A stretch of 64,000 bases of DNA from Agromyces sp. Leaf222. Its GTDB lineage: Bacteria; Actinomycetota; Actinomycetes; Actinomycetales; Microbacteriaceae. The stretch covers positions 2,162,604 to 2,226,603 of the forward strand of contig NZ_LMKQ01000001.1 of assembly GCF_001421565.1 (NCBI RefSeq). Reading direction: 5' to 3'. This document shows positions 43,327 to 50,304 of the stretch, piece after piece (the stretch's first letter is position 1; every line of letters begins with the position of its first letter). Both the position numbers and the translations under genes were made by a program. The notes below the pieces were generated by a model, which made no database searches, was not told the origin of the DNA, and saw only the letters and a program-made list of their open reading frames with translations.

Positions 43327-44259
43327 TCAGATGCGGTTCGCCGGCGCCGTTCCGGCTTCACCGCCGGCACCGGGAGCGGACGGCGGCGTGAACGCCTTGC
43401 CGATGCCCTTGAGCGCCTCGGTCAGCTCGCTCGGGATGATCCAGAGCTTGTTGGCCTGCCCCTCGGCCAGCTGCGGCAGCATCTGCAGGTACTGGTAGCC
43501 GAGCAGCTTGGGATCGGGGTCGCCCTTGTGGATGGCGTCGAAGACCGTGAGGATCGCCTCGGCCTCGCCCTGAGCACGGAGCACCGCGGCCTTGGCGTCA
43601 CCCTCGGCCTTGAGGATCGCGGCCTGCCGCTGACCCTCGGCCGTGAGGATGGCGGACTGCTTCGTGCCCTCGGCCGTGAGGATCAGCGCGCGACGGTCGC
43701 GCTCGGCGCGCATCTGCTTCTCCATCGAGTCCTGGATGGAGAGGGGCGGGTCGATCGCCTTGAGCTCCACGCGCGAGACGCGAATGCCCCACTTGCCGGT
43801 GGCCTCGTCGAGCACGATGCGCAGCTGGCCGTTGATGTTGTCGCGCGAGGTGAGGGCCTCTTCGAGGTTCAGTCCGCCGACGACGTTTCGGAGCGTGGTC
43901 GTGGTGAGCTGCTCGACCGCCCCGAGGTAGTTCGCGATCTCGTATGTGGCCGCGCGAGCATCCGTCACCTGGAAGTACACGACCGTGTCGATCGAGACCA
44001 CGAGGTTGTCCTCGGTGATCACCGGCTGGGGCGGGAAGGAGACGACCGTCTCGCGCATGTCGACGAGGGGCCGCAGCCGATCGATGAACGGGATGAGGAT
44101 GTTCAAGCCCGGCATGAGCGTCTTGTGGTAGCGGCCGAGCCGCTCGACCACGCCCGCATACGCCTGCGGGATGATCCGGATCGATCGCGCGAGCACGACG
44201 ATCACGAAGATGACGATCGCGACGACGATGACCGTCGTGATCACCGATGCGACATTCAC
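43327..44259 (-). CDS. SPFH/Band-7 membrane protein (stomatin-like)
   Basis: A 310-residue protein with one N-terminal membrane helix (residues ~5-25), an SPFH domain (IIPQAYAGVVERLGRYHKTL, VDMRETVVSF) and a coiled-coil region of EG/A-rich repeats (LTAEG repeated three times). The C terminus is Pro/Gly-rich. Bacterial homologues paired with NfeD form large membrane-domain scaffolds (QmcA/YbbK type). The GTG overlaps the NfeD stop (44256-44259). Confidence 0.92.
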   Translation of the reverse strand: MNVASVITTVIVVAIVIFVIVVLARSIRIIPQAYAGVVERLGRYHKTLMPGLNILIPFIDRLRPLVDMRETVVSFPPQPVITEDNLVVSIDTVVYFQVTDARAATYEIANYLGAVEQLTTTTLRNVVGGLNLEEALTSRDNINGQLRIVLDEATGKWGIRVSRVELKAIDPPLSIQDSMEKQMRAERDRRALILTAEGTKQSAILTAEGQRQAAILKAEGDAKAAVLRAQGEAEAILTVFDAIHKGDPDPKLLGYQYLQMLPQLAEGQANKLWIIPSELTEALKGIGKAFTPPSAPGAGGEAGTAPANRI

Positions 44260-44729
44260 TGGGGGGTGCTCCTCTCGAGCGGCACGACGACGGCCGTCGC
44301 GCCATCGATGCCCGTGACGAGCACTCGCTCGCCGACCGCGACATCGGCCTGTTCGGTGATGGGGGAGAGGCGCGCCGTCCACACCTCGCCGTTCTGCAGC
44401 CGCACCTGGCCGCCGGCGGGGCTCACGGTGCGCACGACATTGCCGTCGACGCCGATGAGGGCGTCGATGTTGCTCCTGGCCGGGTCGGCGCCGCGTTGCA
44501 ACGCGCGGAGCAACGAGGGCCGCAGCGTCAGGATGAGGCCGACGGCGACCACCGCGGCGACCACGAACTGGGCCCACCATGGGATGCCGAACAACCCGGA
44601 GAGCAGCCCGGCGACGCTGCCGAGCGCGAGCATCAGGAAGGTCATCTCGAGGGTGAACACCTCGATCGTGGCGAAGACGAGGATGAGCACCAACCATGCG
44701 ATCCACGCGTACTGGGTGAGCACATCCAC
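44256..44729 (-). CDS. NfeD-family membrane protein
   Basis: A 157-residue protein with three to four N-terminal membrane helices (AWIAWLVLILVFATIEVF onwards) and a C-terminal OB-fold domain (GVDGNVVRTVSPAGGQVRLQ). This is the short NfeD type that partners SPFH proteins. The GTG at 44729 has AAGGAG upstream; the longer frame would run through the divergent promoter region. TAGTTT (44766-44761) is a likely -10 for the NfeD-SPFH-GDPD operon. Confidence 0.88.
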   Translation of the reverse strand: MDVLTQYAWIAWLVLILVFATIEVFTLEMTFLMLALGSVAGLLSGLFGIPWWAQFVVAAVVAVGLILTLRPSLLRALQRGADPARSNIDALIGVDGNVVRTVSPAGGQVRLQNGEVWTARLSPITEQADVAVGERVLVTGIDGATAVVVPLERSTPQ

Positions 44730-44863
44730 TTCGTTCTCCTTCGCACGGGCCCCACTCTCGAAACTAGCAGGGCGGGGATGCATCGGGGGAGTTGATATCC
44801 TCGGTGCGGCGCAACGCCGCGGACCGACCGGTCCGATCCGACCTGCCCGAGGAGCCTCGAAAC

Positions 44864-45631
44864 GTGACCAACCCACTCGCCTCCGGATCCCTGACCGGCA
44901 AGGTCGCCCTCGTGACGGGCTCCTCGCGCGGCATCGGCGCCGACACCGTCCGCTACCTCGCCGAGGCCGGCGCGGCCGTCATCGTGAACTACCGCAGCAA
45001 GGCACCGCGCGCCCAGAAGGTCGTCGACGAGATCACGGCGGCCGGCGGCCGCGCGATCGCCGTCGGGGCCGACCTCACCGACGCGGCATCCGTCACCGAC
45101 ATGTTCGAGCAGGCCGTCGCCGCGTTCGGACCCGTCGACGTGCTCGTGCTGAATGCCTCCGGCGGCATGGAGACCGGCATGGGCGAGGACTACGCCATGC
45201 GCCTCAACCGCGACGCTCAGGTCAACGTGGTCGACAATGCCCTGCCGCATCTCGCCGAGGGCGCCCGCATCGTCTTCGTCACGAGCCACCAGGCGCATTT
45301 CATCCGCACCACGCCGACGATGCCCGAGTACGTTCCGGTCGCGCTGTCCAAGCGGGCCGGCGAAGACGCGCTCCGAGCCAAGCTGCCCGAACTCGATGCC
45401 GCCGGCGTCGAGTTCGTCGTCGTCTCGGGCGACATGATCGAGGGCACCATCACGGCCACCCTGCTCGAGCGGGCGAACCCGGGCGCGATCGCCGCCCGCA
45501 AGTCCGACGCCGGACGCCTGTACAACGTCTCGGAGTTCGCCGCAGAGGTCGCGGCGGCAGCGGTCGACCCGATCCCCGCCGACAACACGCGCTACGTGGG
45601 CGACACCTCGGGCTTCGCTCCCGAGGCCTGA
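44864..45631 (+). CDS. SDR-family protein lacking the catalytic Tyr
   Basis: A 255-residue SDR with a normal NAD(P) site (VTGSSRGIGADTVRYLAEAG) and a substituted NAG-like motif (LNASGGMETG). The position of the catalytic Tyr in YxxxK is Val (VALSK at residues ~160-164), while Ser (FVTSHQ) and Lys remain. The nearest Tyr is three residues upstream (PEYVPVALSK). The protein may be inactive, use another proton donor, or bind nucleotide for regulation. GAGGAG (44849-44854) precedes the GTG. It is monocistronic and closed by a 17-bp terminator. Confidence 0.85.
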   Translation: MTNPLASGSLTGKVALVTGSSRGIGADTVRYLAEAGAAVIVNYRSKAPRAQKVVDEITAAGGRAIAVGADLTDAASVTDMFEQAVAAFGPVDVLVLNASGGMETGMGEDYAMRLNRDAQVNVVDNALPHLAEGARIVFVTSHQAHFIRTTPTMPEYVPVALSKRAGEDALRAKLPELDAAGVEFVVVSGDMIEGTITATLLERANPGAIAARKSDAGRLYNVSEFAAEVAAAAVDPIPADNTRYVGDTSGFAPEA

Positions 45632-45674
45632 GCTCGGGGGAGCACCCGGTCATCCGGGCGCGGCACGAACCAAC

Positions 45675-45712
45675 GGCAGTGGGCCGGTCGGATCTCCGAC
45701 CGGCCCACTGCC
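45675..45712. terminator. SDR / HdeD convergent terminator
   Basis: A perfect 17-bp stem (45675-45691 with 45696-45712) with loop ATCT lies 43 bp after the SDR stop and 53 bp from the end of the convergent HdeD-like gene. Confidence 0.85.
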
Positions 45713-45765
45713 GTCTCGCGGTCGAGACGCGCTCGACCGCGCATCCGCTCAGCTGACGGATGCGG

Positions 45766-46374
45766 TCACGCGACTGCGGCGGTCACGCCCTTGCCGAAGG
45801 TGAAGGCGCGCACGATCTGCACGATGCCCAGGATGATCAGGCTGATGCCGGTGATCACGAAGAGCACGACGGCACCCCAGATCGGCGAGAAGAGCAGCAC
45901 GATTCCGGCGACGAGGCTCAGGATGCCGAAGAAGATCGCCCAGCCGCGCGACGGCGCGTCGCCCGACTGCACGAGCGCGACGATGCCCTCGATGATCCAC
46001 ACGACGCCGACGACGACGCCGAGGAGCACGGCGAGCACCTGGGCCGTCGCGGCGATGTTCGCGAACGCGATGATCGCGGCGATCACGAACACGATGCCGA
46101 GGATGATGTCGAGTGCCCTGGCGCCGCCGGAGATGCCCTTGGAGAAGATGCCGAGTCCGACGTAGGCGAGGCCGGCGATGAGGAAGTAGATCGCCAGCAG
46201 CACCGTCAACACGCCGGCCGCGTCCTTCGGCCAGAACGTGATGAAGATGCCGATGATGAGGGCGACGACGCCGGAGACGCCGAGGGTCGTGCGAATGGTG
46301 TTGATGGCCGACTTCGACAGGTTCTCGGAGTTCAGCGAGAAGGCCGCGAAGACGGCGGGCTGTGGCGACGACAT
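45766..46374 (-). CDS. HdeD/DUF308 family membrane protein
   Basis: A 202-residue protein with six hydrophobic helices connected by very short loops (GVVALIIGIFITFWP, VLLAIYFLIAGLAYVGLGI and others), the repeated two-helix layout of the DUF308/HdeD family. HdeD is linked to acid resistance in E. coli; in actinobacteria the function is not established. The start ATG at 46374 has AAAGGA 8 nt upstream. The gene is monocistronic. Confidence 0.85.
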   Translation of the reverse strand: MSSPQPAVFAAFSLNSENLSKSAINTIRTTLGVSGVVALIIGIFITFWPKDAAGVLTVLLAIYFLIAGLAYVGLGIFSKGISGGARALDIILGIVFVIAAIIAFANIAATAQVLAVLLGVVVGVVWIIEGIVALVQSGDAPSRGWAIFFGILSLVAGIVLLFSPIWGAVVLFVITGISLIILGIVQIVRAFTFGKGVTAAVA

Positions 46375-46542
46375 GAGAGGGTCCTTTCCTGGACGGCAGT
46401 TGAGGCAGCCTCAGCGTATTCCCAGATACGCGCCCGAACCGGGACGTGACGGCGAGTCTCGACGATTGACGTGCGGTGACGTCGGCAGACGGCCTGACCG
46501 CGACATCCGGCGCAATGGAACGGGTATGGCAGGATCGAGCAC

Positions 46543-46986
46543 GTGACCAGCGGTTCCGGGGGAGACCAGCGACTGCGCGATCTCGCGCTGCTGCGACGGG
46601 TGCACGACCGCATCGACCGGGAGTACGCCAAGCCGCTCAACGTCGAGGAGCTCGCCCGCGGCATCAACATGTCGGCCGGGCACTTCAGCCGCCAATTCAA
46701 GCTTGCCTACGGCGAATCGGTCTACAGCTACCTCATGACGCGGCGCATCGAACGGGCGATGGCGCTGCTGCGCCGTGGCGACCTGAGCGTCACCGAGGTC
46801 TGCTTCGCGGTCGGATGCTCGTCGCTCGGCACCTTCAGCACCCGGTTCACCGAACTCGTCGGGGTGCCGCCGAGCGTGTACCGGCAGCAGCCGGACGGCA
46901 TCTTCGAGGGGGTGCCCTCGGTGCTGGCGAAGCGCGTCGCGAGACCGGTCAGGAATCGAGAAGCGCCCTCCGTGCGTCGCAAGTAG
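46543..46986 (+). CDS. Small AraC-family HTH regulator
   Basis: A 147-residue protein consisting of only the AraC double HTH: RIDREYAKPLNVEELARGINMSAGHFSRQFK, then IERAMALLRRGDLSVTEVCFAVGCSSLGTFSTRFTE (quoted in part). There is no ligand domain, so sensing is indirect or through a partner. It opens a trio with a VOC protein (9 bp later) and a DUF1801 protein, a set that recurs in actinobacteria. Its TAG stop begins TAGCGT (46984-46989), 6 nt before the next ATG. Confidence 0.9.
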   Translation: MTSGSGGDQRLRDLALLRRVHDRIDREYAKPLNVEELARGINMSAGHFSRQFKLAYGESVYSYLMTRRIERAMALLRRGDLSVTEVCFAVGCSSLGTFSTRFTELVGVPPSVYRQQPDGIFEGVPSVLAKRVARPVRNREAPSVRRK

Positions 46987-46995
46987 CGTGGCGGC

Positions 46996-47406
46996 ATGGA
47001 CATCACGATTCAGTACACGTTCCTCCCGCACACCGATCCCGAGGAATCCCTCGCGTTCTATCGGGACACGTTGGGCTTCGAGGTGCGCAACGACGTCGGC
47101 TACGAGCAGATGCGGTGGATCACCGTCGGCCCGGCCGGCCAGCCCGAGACGTCGATCGTGCTCACGCCGCCGACGCCCGACCCCGGAACGACCGACGACG
47201 AGCGCCGCACCGTCGCCGAGATGATGGCGAAGGGCACCTACGCGAGCATCGTGCTCTCGACGACCGACGTCGACGGCGCGTTCGAGCAGGTCGTCGCGAG
47301 CGGCGCCGAGGTCGCCCAGGAACCCATCGACCAGCCCTACGGCGTCCGCGACTGCGCGTTCCGGGACCCCGCCGGGAACATGGTCCGCATCCAGCAGCCC
47401 AGCTGA
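46996..47406 (+). CDS. VOC (glyoxalase/bleomycin-resistance fold) protein
   Basis: A 136-residue vicinal-oxygen-chelate protein with two beta-alpha-beta-beta-beta modules: PEESLAFYRDTLGFEVRND in the first and DGAFEQVVASGAEVAQEP...FRDPAGNMVRIQQPS in the second. Specific reaction is unknown; the family includes glyoxalases, dioxygenases and drug-binding proteins. It follows the AraC gene by 9 bp, but TAGCGT overlapping the AraC stop gives it a possible leaderless promoter of its own. Confidence 0.88.
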   Translation: MDITIQYTFLPHTDPEESLAFYRDTLGFEVRNDVGYEQMRWITVGPAGQPETSIVLTPPTPDPGTTDDERRTVAEMMAKGTYASIVLSTTDVDGAFEQVVASGAEVAQEPIDQPYGVRDCAFRDPAGNMVRIQQPS

Positions 47407-47411
47407 TGAGA

Positions 47412-47429
47412 CGGATGCCGCGGCATCCG
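47412..47429. repeat. 18-bp perfect palindrome of the GGCATCCG octamer
   Basis: CGGATGCCGCGGCATCCG is a perfect palindrome in the gap before the DUF1801 gene. The identical sequence occurs at 31724-31741 inside the PAC2 gene. It is a head-to-head pair of the octamer that recurs throughout the window. Confidence 0.7.
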
Positions 47430-47506
47430 CTCGCCCGAGCACTCGACGCACGACCCGCACGACACGACCGACCTGCACGACCCGACCGATACGAAGGAAG
47501 AGACCG

Positions 47507-47974
47507 ATGACCGACACCACGTCCGCCAAGAAGGAGCCGTCCCACCAGGCGTTCAGCGCCGAGGAGAAGGCCGCGATGAAGGCCGCCGCGGCCGAGGCGA
47601 AGAAGGCGGCGCGCAAGGCGTCCGCCGAGGAGAAGGCCGCCGAGGCCCTTGCCGACTGTCTGGCGAGCATCGAGGCCATGGACGGCGACGACCGGGCAGC
47701 CGCCGAGACGATCCATGCGATCGTGCTCGAGCATGCGCCCGGACTCAGCCCCCGCACCTGGTACGGCATGCCCGCGTACGCCGGAGCCGACGGCAAGGCG
47801 GTCGTCTTCTTCCAGCCGGCCGGCAAGTTCAAGGCGCGCTACGCGACTCTCGGCTTCAACGACACCGCCGCGCTCGACGACGGCACGATGTGGGCCACGT
47901 CGTTCGCGGTCACGAAGCTCACGGCAGCCGACGAGAAGAAGATCGTCGAGCTGGTCACGCGCTCGGTCGGCTGA
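47507..47974 (+). CDS. DUF1801/YdhG-like protein
   Basis: A 155-residue protein. The N-terminal ~50 residues are a Lys/Ala/Glu-rich helical stretch; the rest is a DUF1801-type domain with SPRTWYGMPAYAGADGKAVV, FFQPAGKFKARYATLGFNDT and MWATSFAVTKLT. Related Bacillus proteins bind iron or frataxin-like partners, but the function here is unknown. It is the last member of the AraC-VOC-DUF1801 trio, 100 bp after the VOC gene. Confidence 0.85.
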   Translation: MTDTTSAKKEPSHQAFSAEEKAAMKAAAAEAKKAARKASAEEKAAEALADCLASIEAMDGDDRAAAETIHAIVLEHAPGLSPRTWYGMPAYAGADGKAVVFFQPAGKFKARYATLGFNDTAALDDGTMWATSFAVTKLTAADEKKIVELVTRSVG

Positions 47975-48070
47975 TCGGTCGCGGCGCGGCATCCGCCATC
48001 GCCTCAGGTGAACGACAGATGCCGCGCCGCTGACCCCGGAACGACGGCGCGTGCCGCAGAATCGAACCCG

Positions 48071-48943
48071 ATGACCGAAGCGCAGCGCCCGCCCGAGCAC
48101 GTGCTGACCGGTGGGAACATGGAGCCGGTCGTCAGGGTCGGCGACACGGTCCGGCGCGTCGCCGGACCGTGGACCCCGGCCGTGCACGTCTTCCTGGCGC
48201 AGCTTGCTGCCGGGGGAGTGGGGGAGGCGCCGCATCCGCTCGGCATCGATGACTCGGGTCGCGAGGTGCTGACCTACCTGCCCGGGACGATCCTCGCCGA
48301 CGCACCTCGAGCGGTGCGATGGTCGCAGACGATGCTCGAGCAGTCGGCCTCGCTGCTGCGCCGGCTGCACGACGCGAGCGAGGGTCTCGCGCGGGCCGAA
48401 CACGCCTGGCGGTCGCCGACCCACGAGCCGATCGAGGTCGTGTGCCACAACGACTTCGCGCCGTACAACCTCCTCGTGCAGGGCGATCGGCTGACCGGCG
48501 TCATCGACTTCGACTTCGCGTCACCTGGACCTCGGGTGCGGGACCTCTCGTACCTCGCCTACCGGCTCGTGCCGTTCGCCGAGGATGCGCTCGATGACAG
48601 CGCCATCTCTTCCGACGAGCGGATCGCCCGCCTTCACCGGCTCATCGATGCCTACGGCATCGCCTTCGACGCGTCGACGGTGCTTCGCGACGCCGCCGAC
48701 CGGCTCGTCGAGCTCGCCGAGTTCACCGATGCGCGTGCTGCCGAGACCGGGAGAACCGATCTGCCCGAGCATGCGGCCATGTACCGCAGGGACGCCGTGC
48801 GCCTGATCGAGCTAGGAACGGCGCAGGAGTGGCACGCGAGCGCGCAGCGACCACCCGGCGAACAGGACGGCCAGCAGGATCACGATCACGCCCAGCGGAA
48901 CGTGGAGCGCGGTCAAGGATCGGAACCCGGCGAACGCCTGTAA
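48071..48943 (+). CDS. Aminoglycoside phosphotransferase-fold protein
   Basis: A 290-residue APH/choline-kinase-fold protein: catalytic loop VVCHNDFAPYNLLVQGDRLTG (part) and metal-binding VIDFDFASPGPRVRDLSYLAY. An N-terminal nucleotide-binding lobe with VVRVGDTVRR and LGIDDSGREVLTYLPG fits a small-molecule kinase; the substrate is unknown and resistance should not be assumed. After about residue 248 (QEWHA) the tail is Gln/Asp/His/Gly-rich and overlaps the convergent membrane-protein gene by 132 bp. The tail looks like read-through antisense sequence rather than a domain. Confidence 0.82.
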   Translation: MTEAQRPPEHVLTGGNMEPVVRVGDTVRRVAGPWTPAVHVFLAQLAAGGVGEAPHPLGIDDSGREVLTYLPGTILADAPRAVRWSQTMLEQSASLLRRLHDASEGLARAEHAWRSPTHEPIEVVCHNDFAPYNLLVQGDRLTGVIDFDFASPGPRVRDLSYLAYRLVPFAEDALDDSAISSDERIARLHRLIDAYGIAFDASTVLRDAADRLVELAEFTDARAAETGRTDLPEHAAMYRRDAVRLIELGTAQEWHASAQRPPGEQDGQQDHDHAQRNVERGQGSEPGERL

Positions 48944-49225
48944 CGACATGACCGCCAGCAGTCCGATCGTGGCCGCGATCGGCCACCTCGGCGCCCGCCC
49001 GAGTCGTCGCGCGAGGATCGCCGCGACGATGCTCGCCATCACGGCGATGCCGGCGACCGTGGCCAGCTCACGGTGCGCCGCGAACGCCCAGTGCATCCCG
49101 CCCATGAAGAGGCCTGCGAGCACGGACTGGGTGAACATGAGCACGGCGGTCGCGCTCAGGCAGATGCGCAGCAACCCGTCGGGCCATCGACGAGGGTCGC
49201 TTCCGACTTCATCAGAGGGGGTCAT
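48812..49225 (-). CDS. Four-helix membrane protein, unknown function
   Basis: A 137-residue protein with four membrane helices (residues ~20-42, 55-73, 84-102, 107-126) and an Arg-rich C terminus. TAGATT (49237-49232) lies 6 nt before its ATG with no Shine-Dalgarno, so the transcript is probably leaderless. It diverges from the MarR regulator and its promoter adjoins a 10-bp inverted repeat, so it is the likely MarR target. Its 3' third lies antisense to the tail of the phosphotransferase gene. Confidence 0.78.
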   Translation of the reverse strand: MTPSDEVGSDPRRWPDGLLRICLSATAVLMFTQSVLAGLFMGGMHWAFAAHRELATVAGIAVMASIVAAILARRLGRAPRWPIAATIGLLAVMSLQAFAGFRSLTALHVPLGVIVILLAVLFAGWSLRARVPLLRRS

Positions 49226-49240
49226 ACGGCGAATCTACCC

Positions 49241-49277
49241 ATTAGATCCACATGAATCAATTGCATTTGGATCTAAT
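49241..49277. promoter_or_regulatory. Candidate MarR operator
   Basis: ATTAGATCCA (49241-49250) and TGGATCTAAT (49268-49277) form a perfect 10-bp inverted repeat separated by 17 bp, with a weaker ATG/CAT pair inside. It lies between the divergent membrane-protein gene and the MarR gene, next to the former's -10, and is unusually AT-rich for this genome. Confidence 0.75.
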
Positions 49278-49294
49278 TAGGGGAGAATCGAATC

Positions 49295-49759
49295 ATGAGC
49301 GAAGACCGGGCACAGATCTCGATCGAGGTCGGCATCCTCCTGAACCAGGTCCACTCGGTGGCGACCGAACGCCTGAACACGGCTCTCCAGCCGATGAACC
49401 TGACGAGCCGACATGCCGCGGTGATGTTCCTGATCCGAGACGGCGTCGAGACGCAGCGAGATCTCGTCAGGCGCCTGAACACCGACAAGACGGGAATGGT
49501 CCGGATGGTCGACGATCTCGATCGGCTCGGATACGTCTCGAGAACACCGTCGACGAGCGACCGTCGCGTCACGATCCTGACATTGACGAGCGCCGGTGAA
49601 CATGCGTTGCGTGAAGCGCAGCAGCACACGCGGCGGGTCGCCGACGATGTATTCCGCTCAGTCGGTTCGACCGAGCTGATGGAACTCCGGTCGATCCTGA
49701 GCGGTGTGATGGGGCGAGAAATACCGCCTGGCCAGGCCGATCACCGTTTGACGCAATAA
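49295..49759 (+). CDS. MarR-family transcriptional regulator
   Basis: A 154-residue winged-HTH protein: helical dimerisation arms (EVGILLNQVHSVATERLNTAL), recognition region QRDLVRRLNTDKTGMVRMVDDL and wing YVSRTPSTSDRRVTILTLT. MarR proteins repress until a small aromatic or oxidising ligand binds. GGGAG precedes the ATG. A 10-bp inverted repeat upstream is the likely operator shared with the divergent membrane-protein gene. Base composition here is more AT-rich than around it, hinting that the pair was acquired. Confidence 0.9.
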   Translation: MSEDRAQISIEVGILLNQVHSVATERLNTALQPMNLTSRHAAVMFLIRDGVETQRDLVRRLNTDKTGMVRMVDDLDRLGYVSRTPSTSDRRVTILTLTSAGEHALREAQQHTRRVADDVFRSVGSTELMELRSILSGVMGREIPPGQADHRLTQ

Positions 49760-49764
49760 CGCCG

Positions 49765-49778
49765 ATAATGCACATTAT
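49765..49778. promoter_or_regulatory. Short AT-rich palindrome after marR
   Basis: ATAATG-CA-CATTAT is a perfect 6-bp-arm palindrome 5 bp after the MarR stop and before the end of the convergent VOC gene. It is too weak and lacks GC for a typical terminator here; it could be a protein-binding site. Confidence 0.35.
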
Positions 49779-49800
49779 GTCGGAATGAGGGAATCCGCGC

Positions 49801-50244
49801 CTAGCGATCCGCCTTCTTCAGCTCCTCGGCGAGCATGACGAGGATGCCGCTCGGCCCGCGCAGGTACGTGAGCTTGTAGACATCCTGATAGATCGCGACG
49901 CCGCGCAGCGGGTGGCAGCCGTGCCGCGCGGCGATCGCGAGGGCCTCGTCGAGGTCGTCGACCGAGAAGGCGACCCGGTGCATGCCGATCTCGTTGGGAA
50001 GCGTCGGCTCGGTCTCGATCGCGTCGGGGTGGAGGTACTCGAAGAGCTCGAGGCGGCCGTGGCCGTCTGGAGTCTGCAGCATCGCGATCTTGGCGTGATT
50101 GCCGTCGAGTCCGACCGCGGTGTCGGTCCATTCGCCGCTGACCGTGTCGCGGCCGACGACCGTGAGGCCGAGGTCCGTGAAGAAGGCGATCGCGGCTTCG
50201 AGCTCGCGGACGGCGATGCCGACGTTCTCCAGTTTGATGGTCAT
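49801..50244 (-). CDS. VOC-family protein
   Basis: A 147-residue vicinal-oxygen-chelate protein: ENVGIAVRELEAAIAFFTDLGLTV, GRLELFEYLHPD, IGMHRVAFSVDDLDEALAIAARHG and the closing GPSGILVMLAEEL. Likely metal ligands are in RLELFEY (Glu), MHRVAF (His) and VMLAEE (Glu). The substrate is unknown. The ATG at 50244 follows TAGCAT (50257-50252) by 7 nt, supporting leaderless translation from here rather than from the codon at 50274. Confidence 0.88.
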   Translation of the reverse strand: MTIKLENVGIAVRELEAAIAFFTDLGLTVVGRDTVSGEWTDTAVGLDGNHAKIAMLQTPDGHGRLELFEYLHPDAIETEPTLPNEIGMHRVAFSVDDLDEALAIAARHGCHPLRGVAIYQDVYKLTYLRGPSGILVMLAEELKKADR

Positions 50245-50304
50245 GCGTCGCATGCTACCCAGAGCAGGCGTCACGGCTCCCCCGGTTCGCCCCGCCCCCC
50301 GGCG

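Noticed and set aside
48071..48943. Antibiotic resistance gene call for the phosphotransferase
   Set aside because: Only the general APH/choline-kinase fold motifs are visible; many such proteins act on other metabolites, and no resistance context is present.
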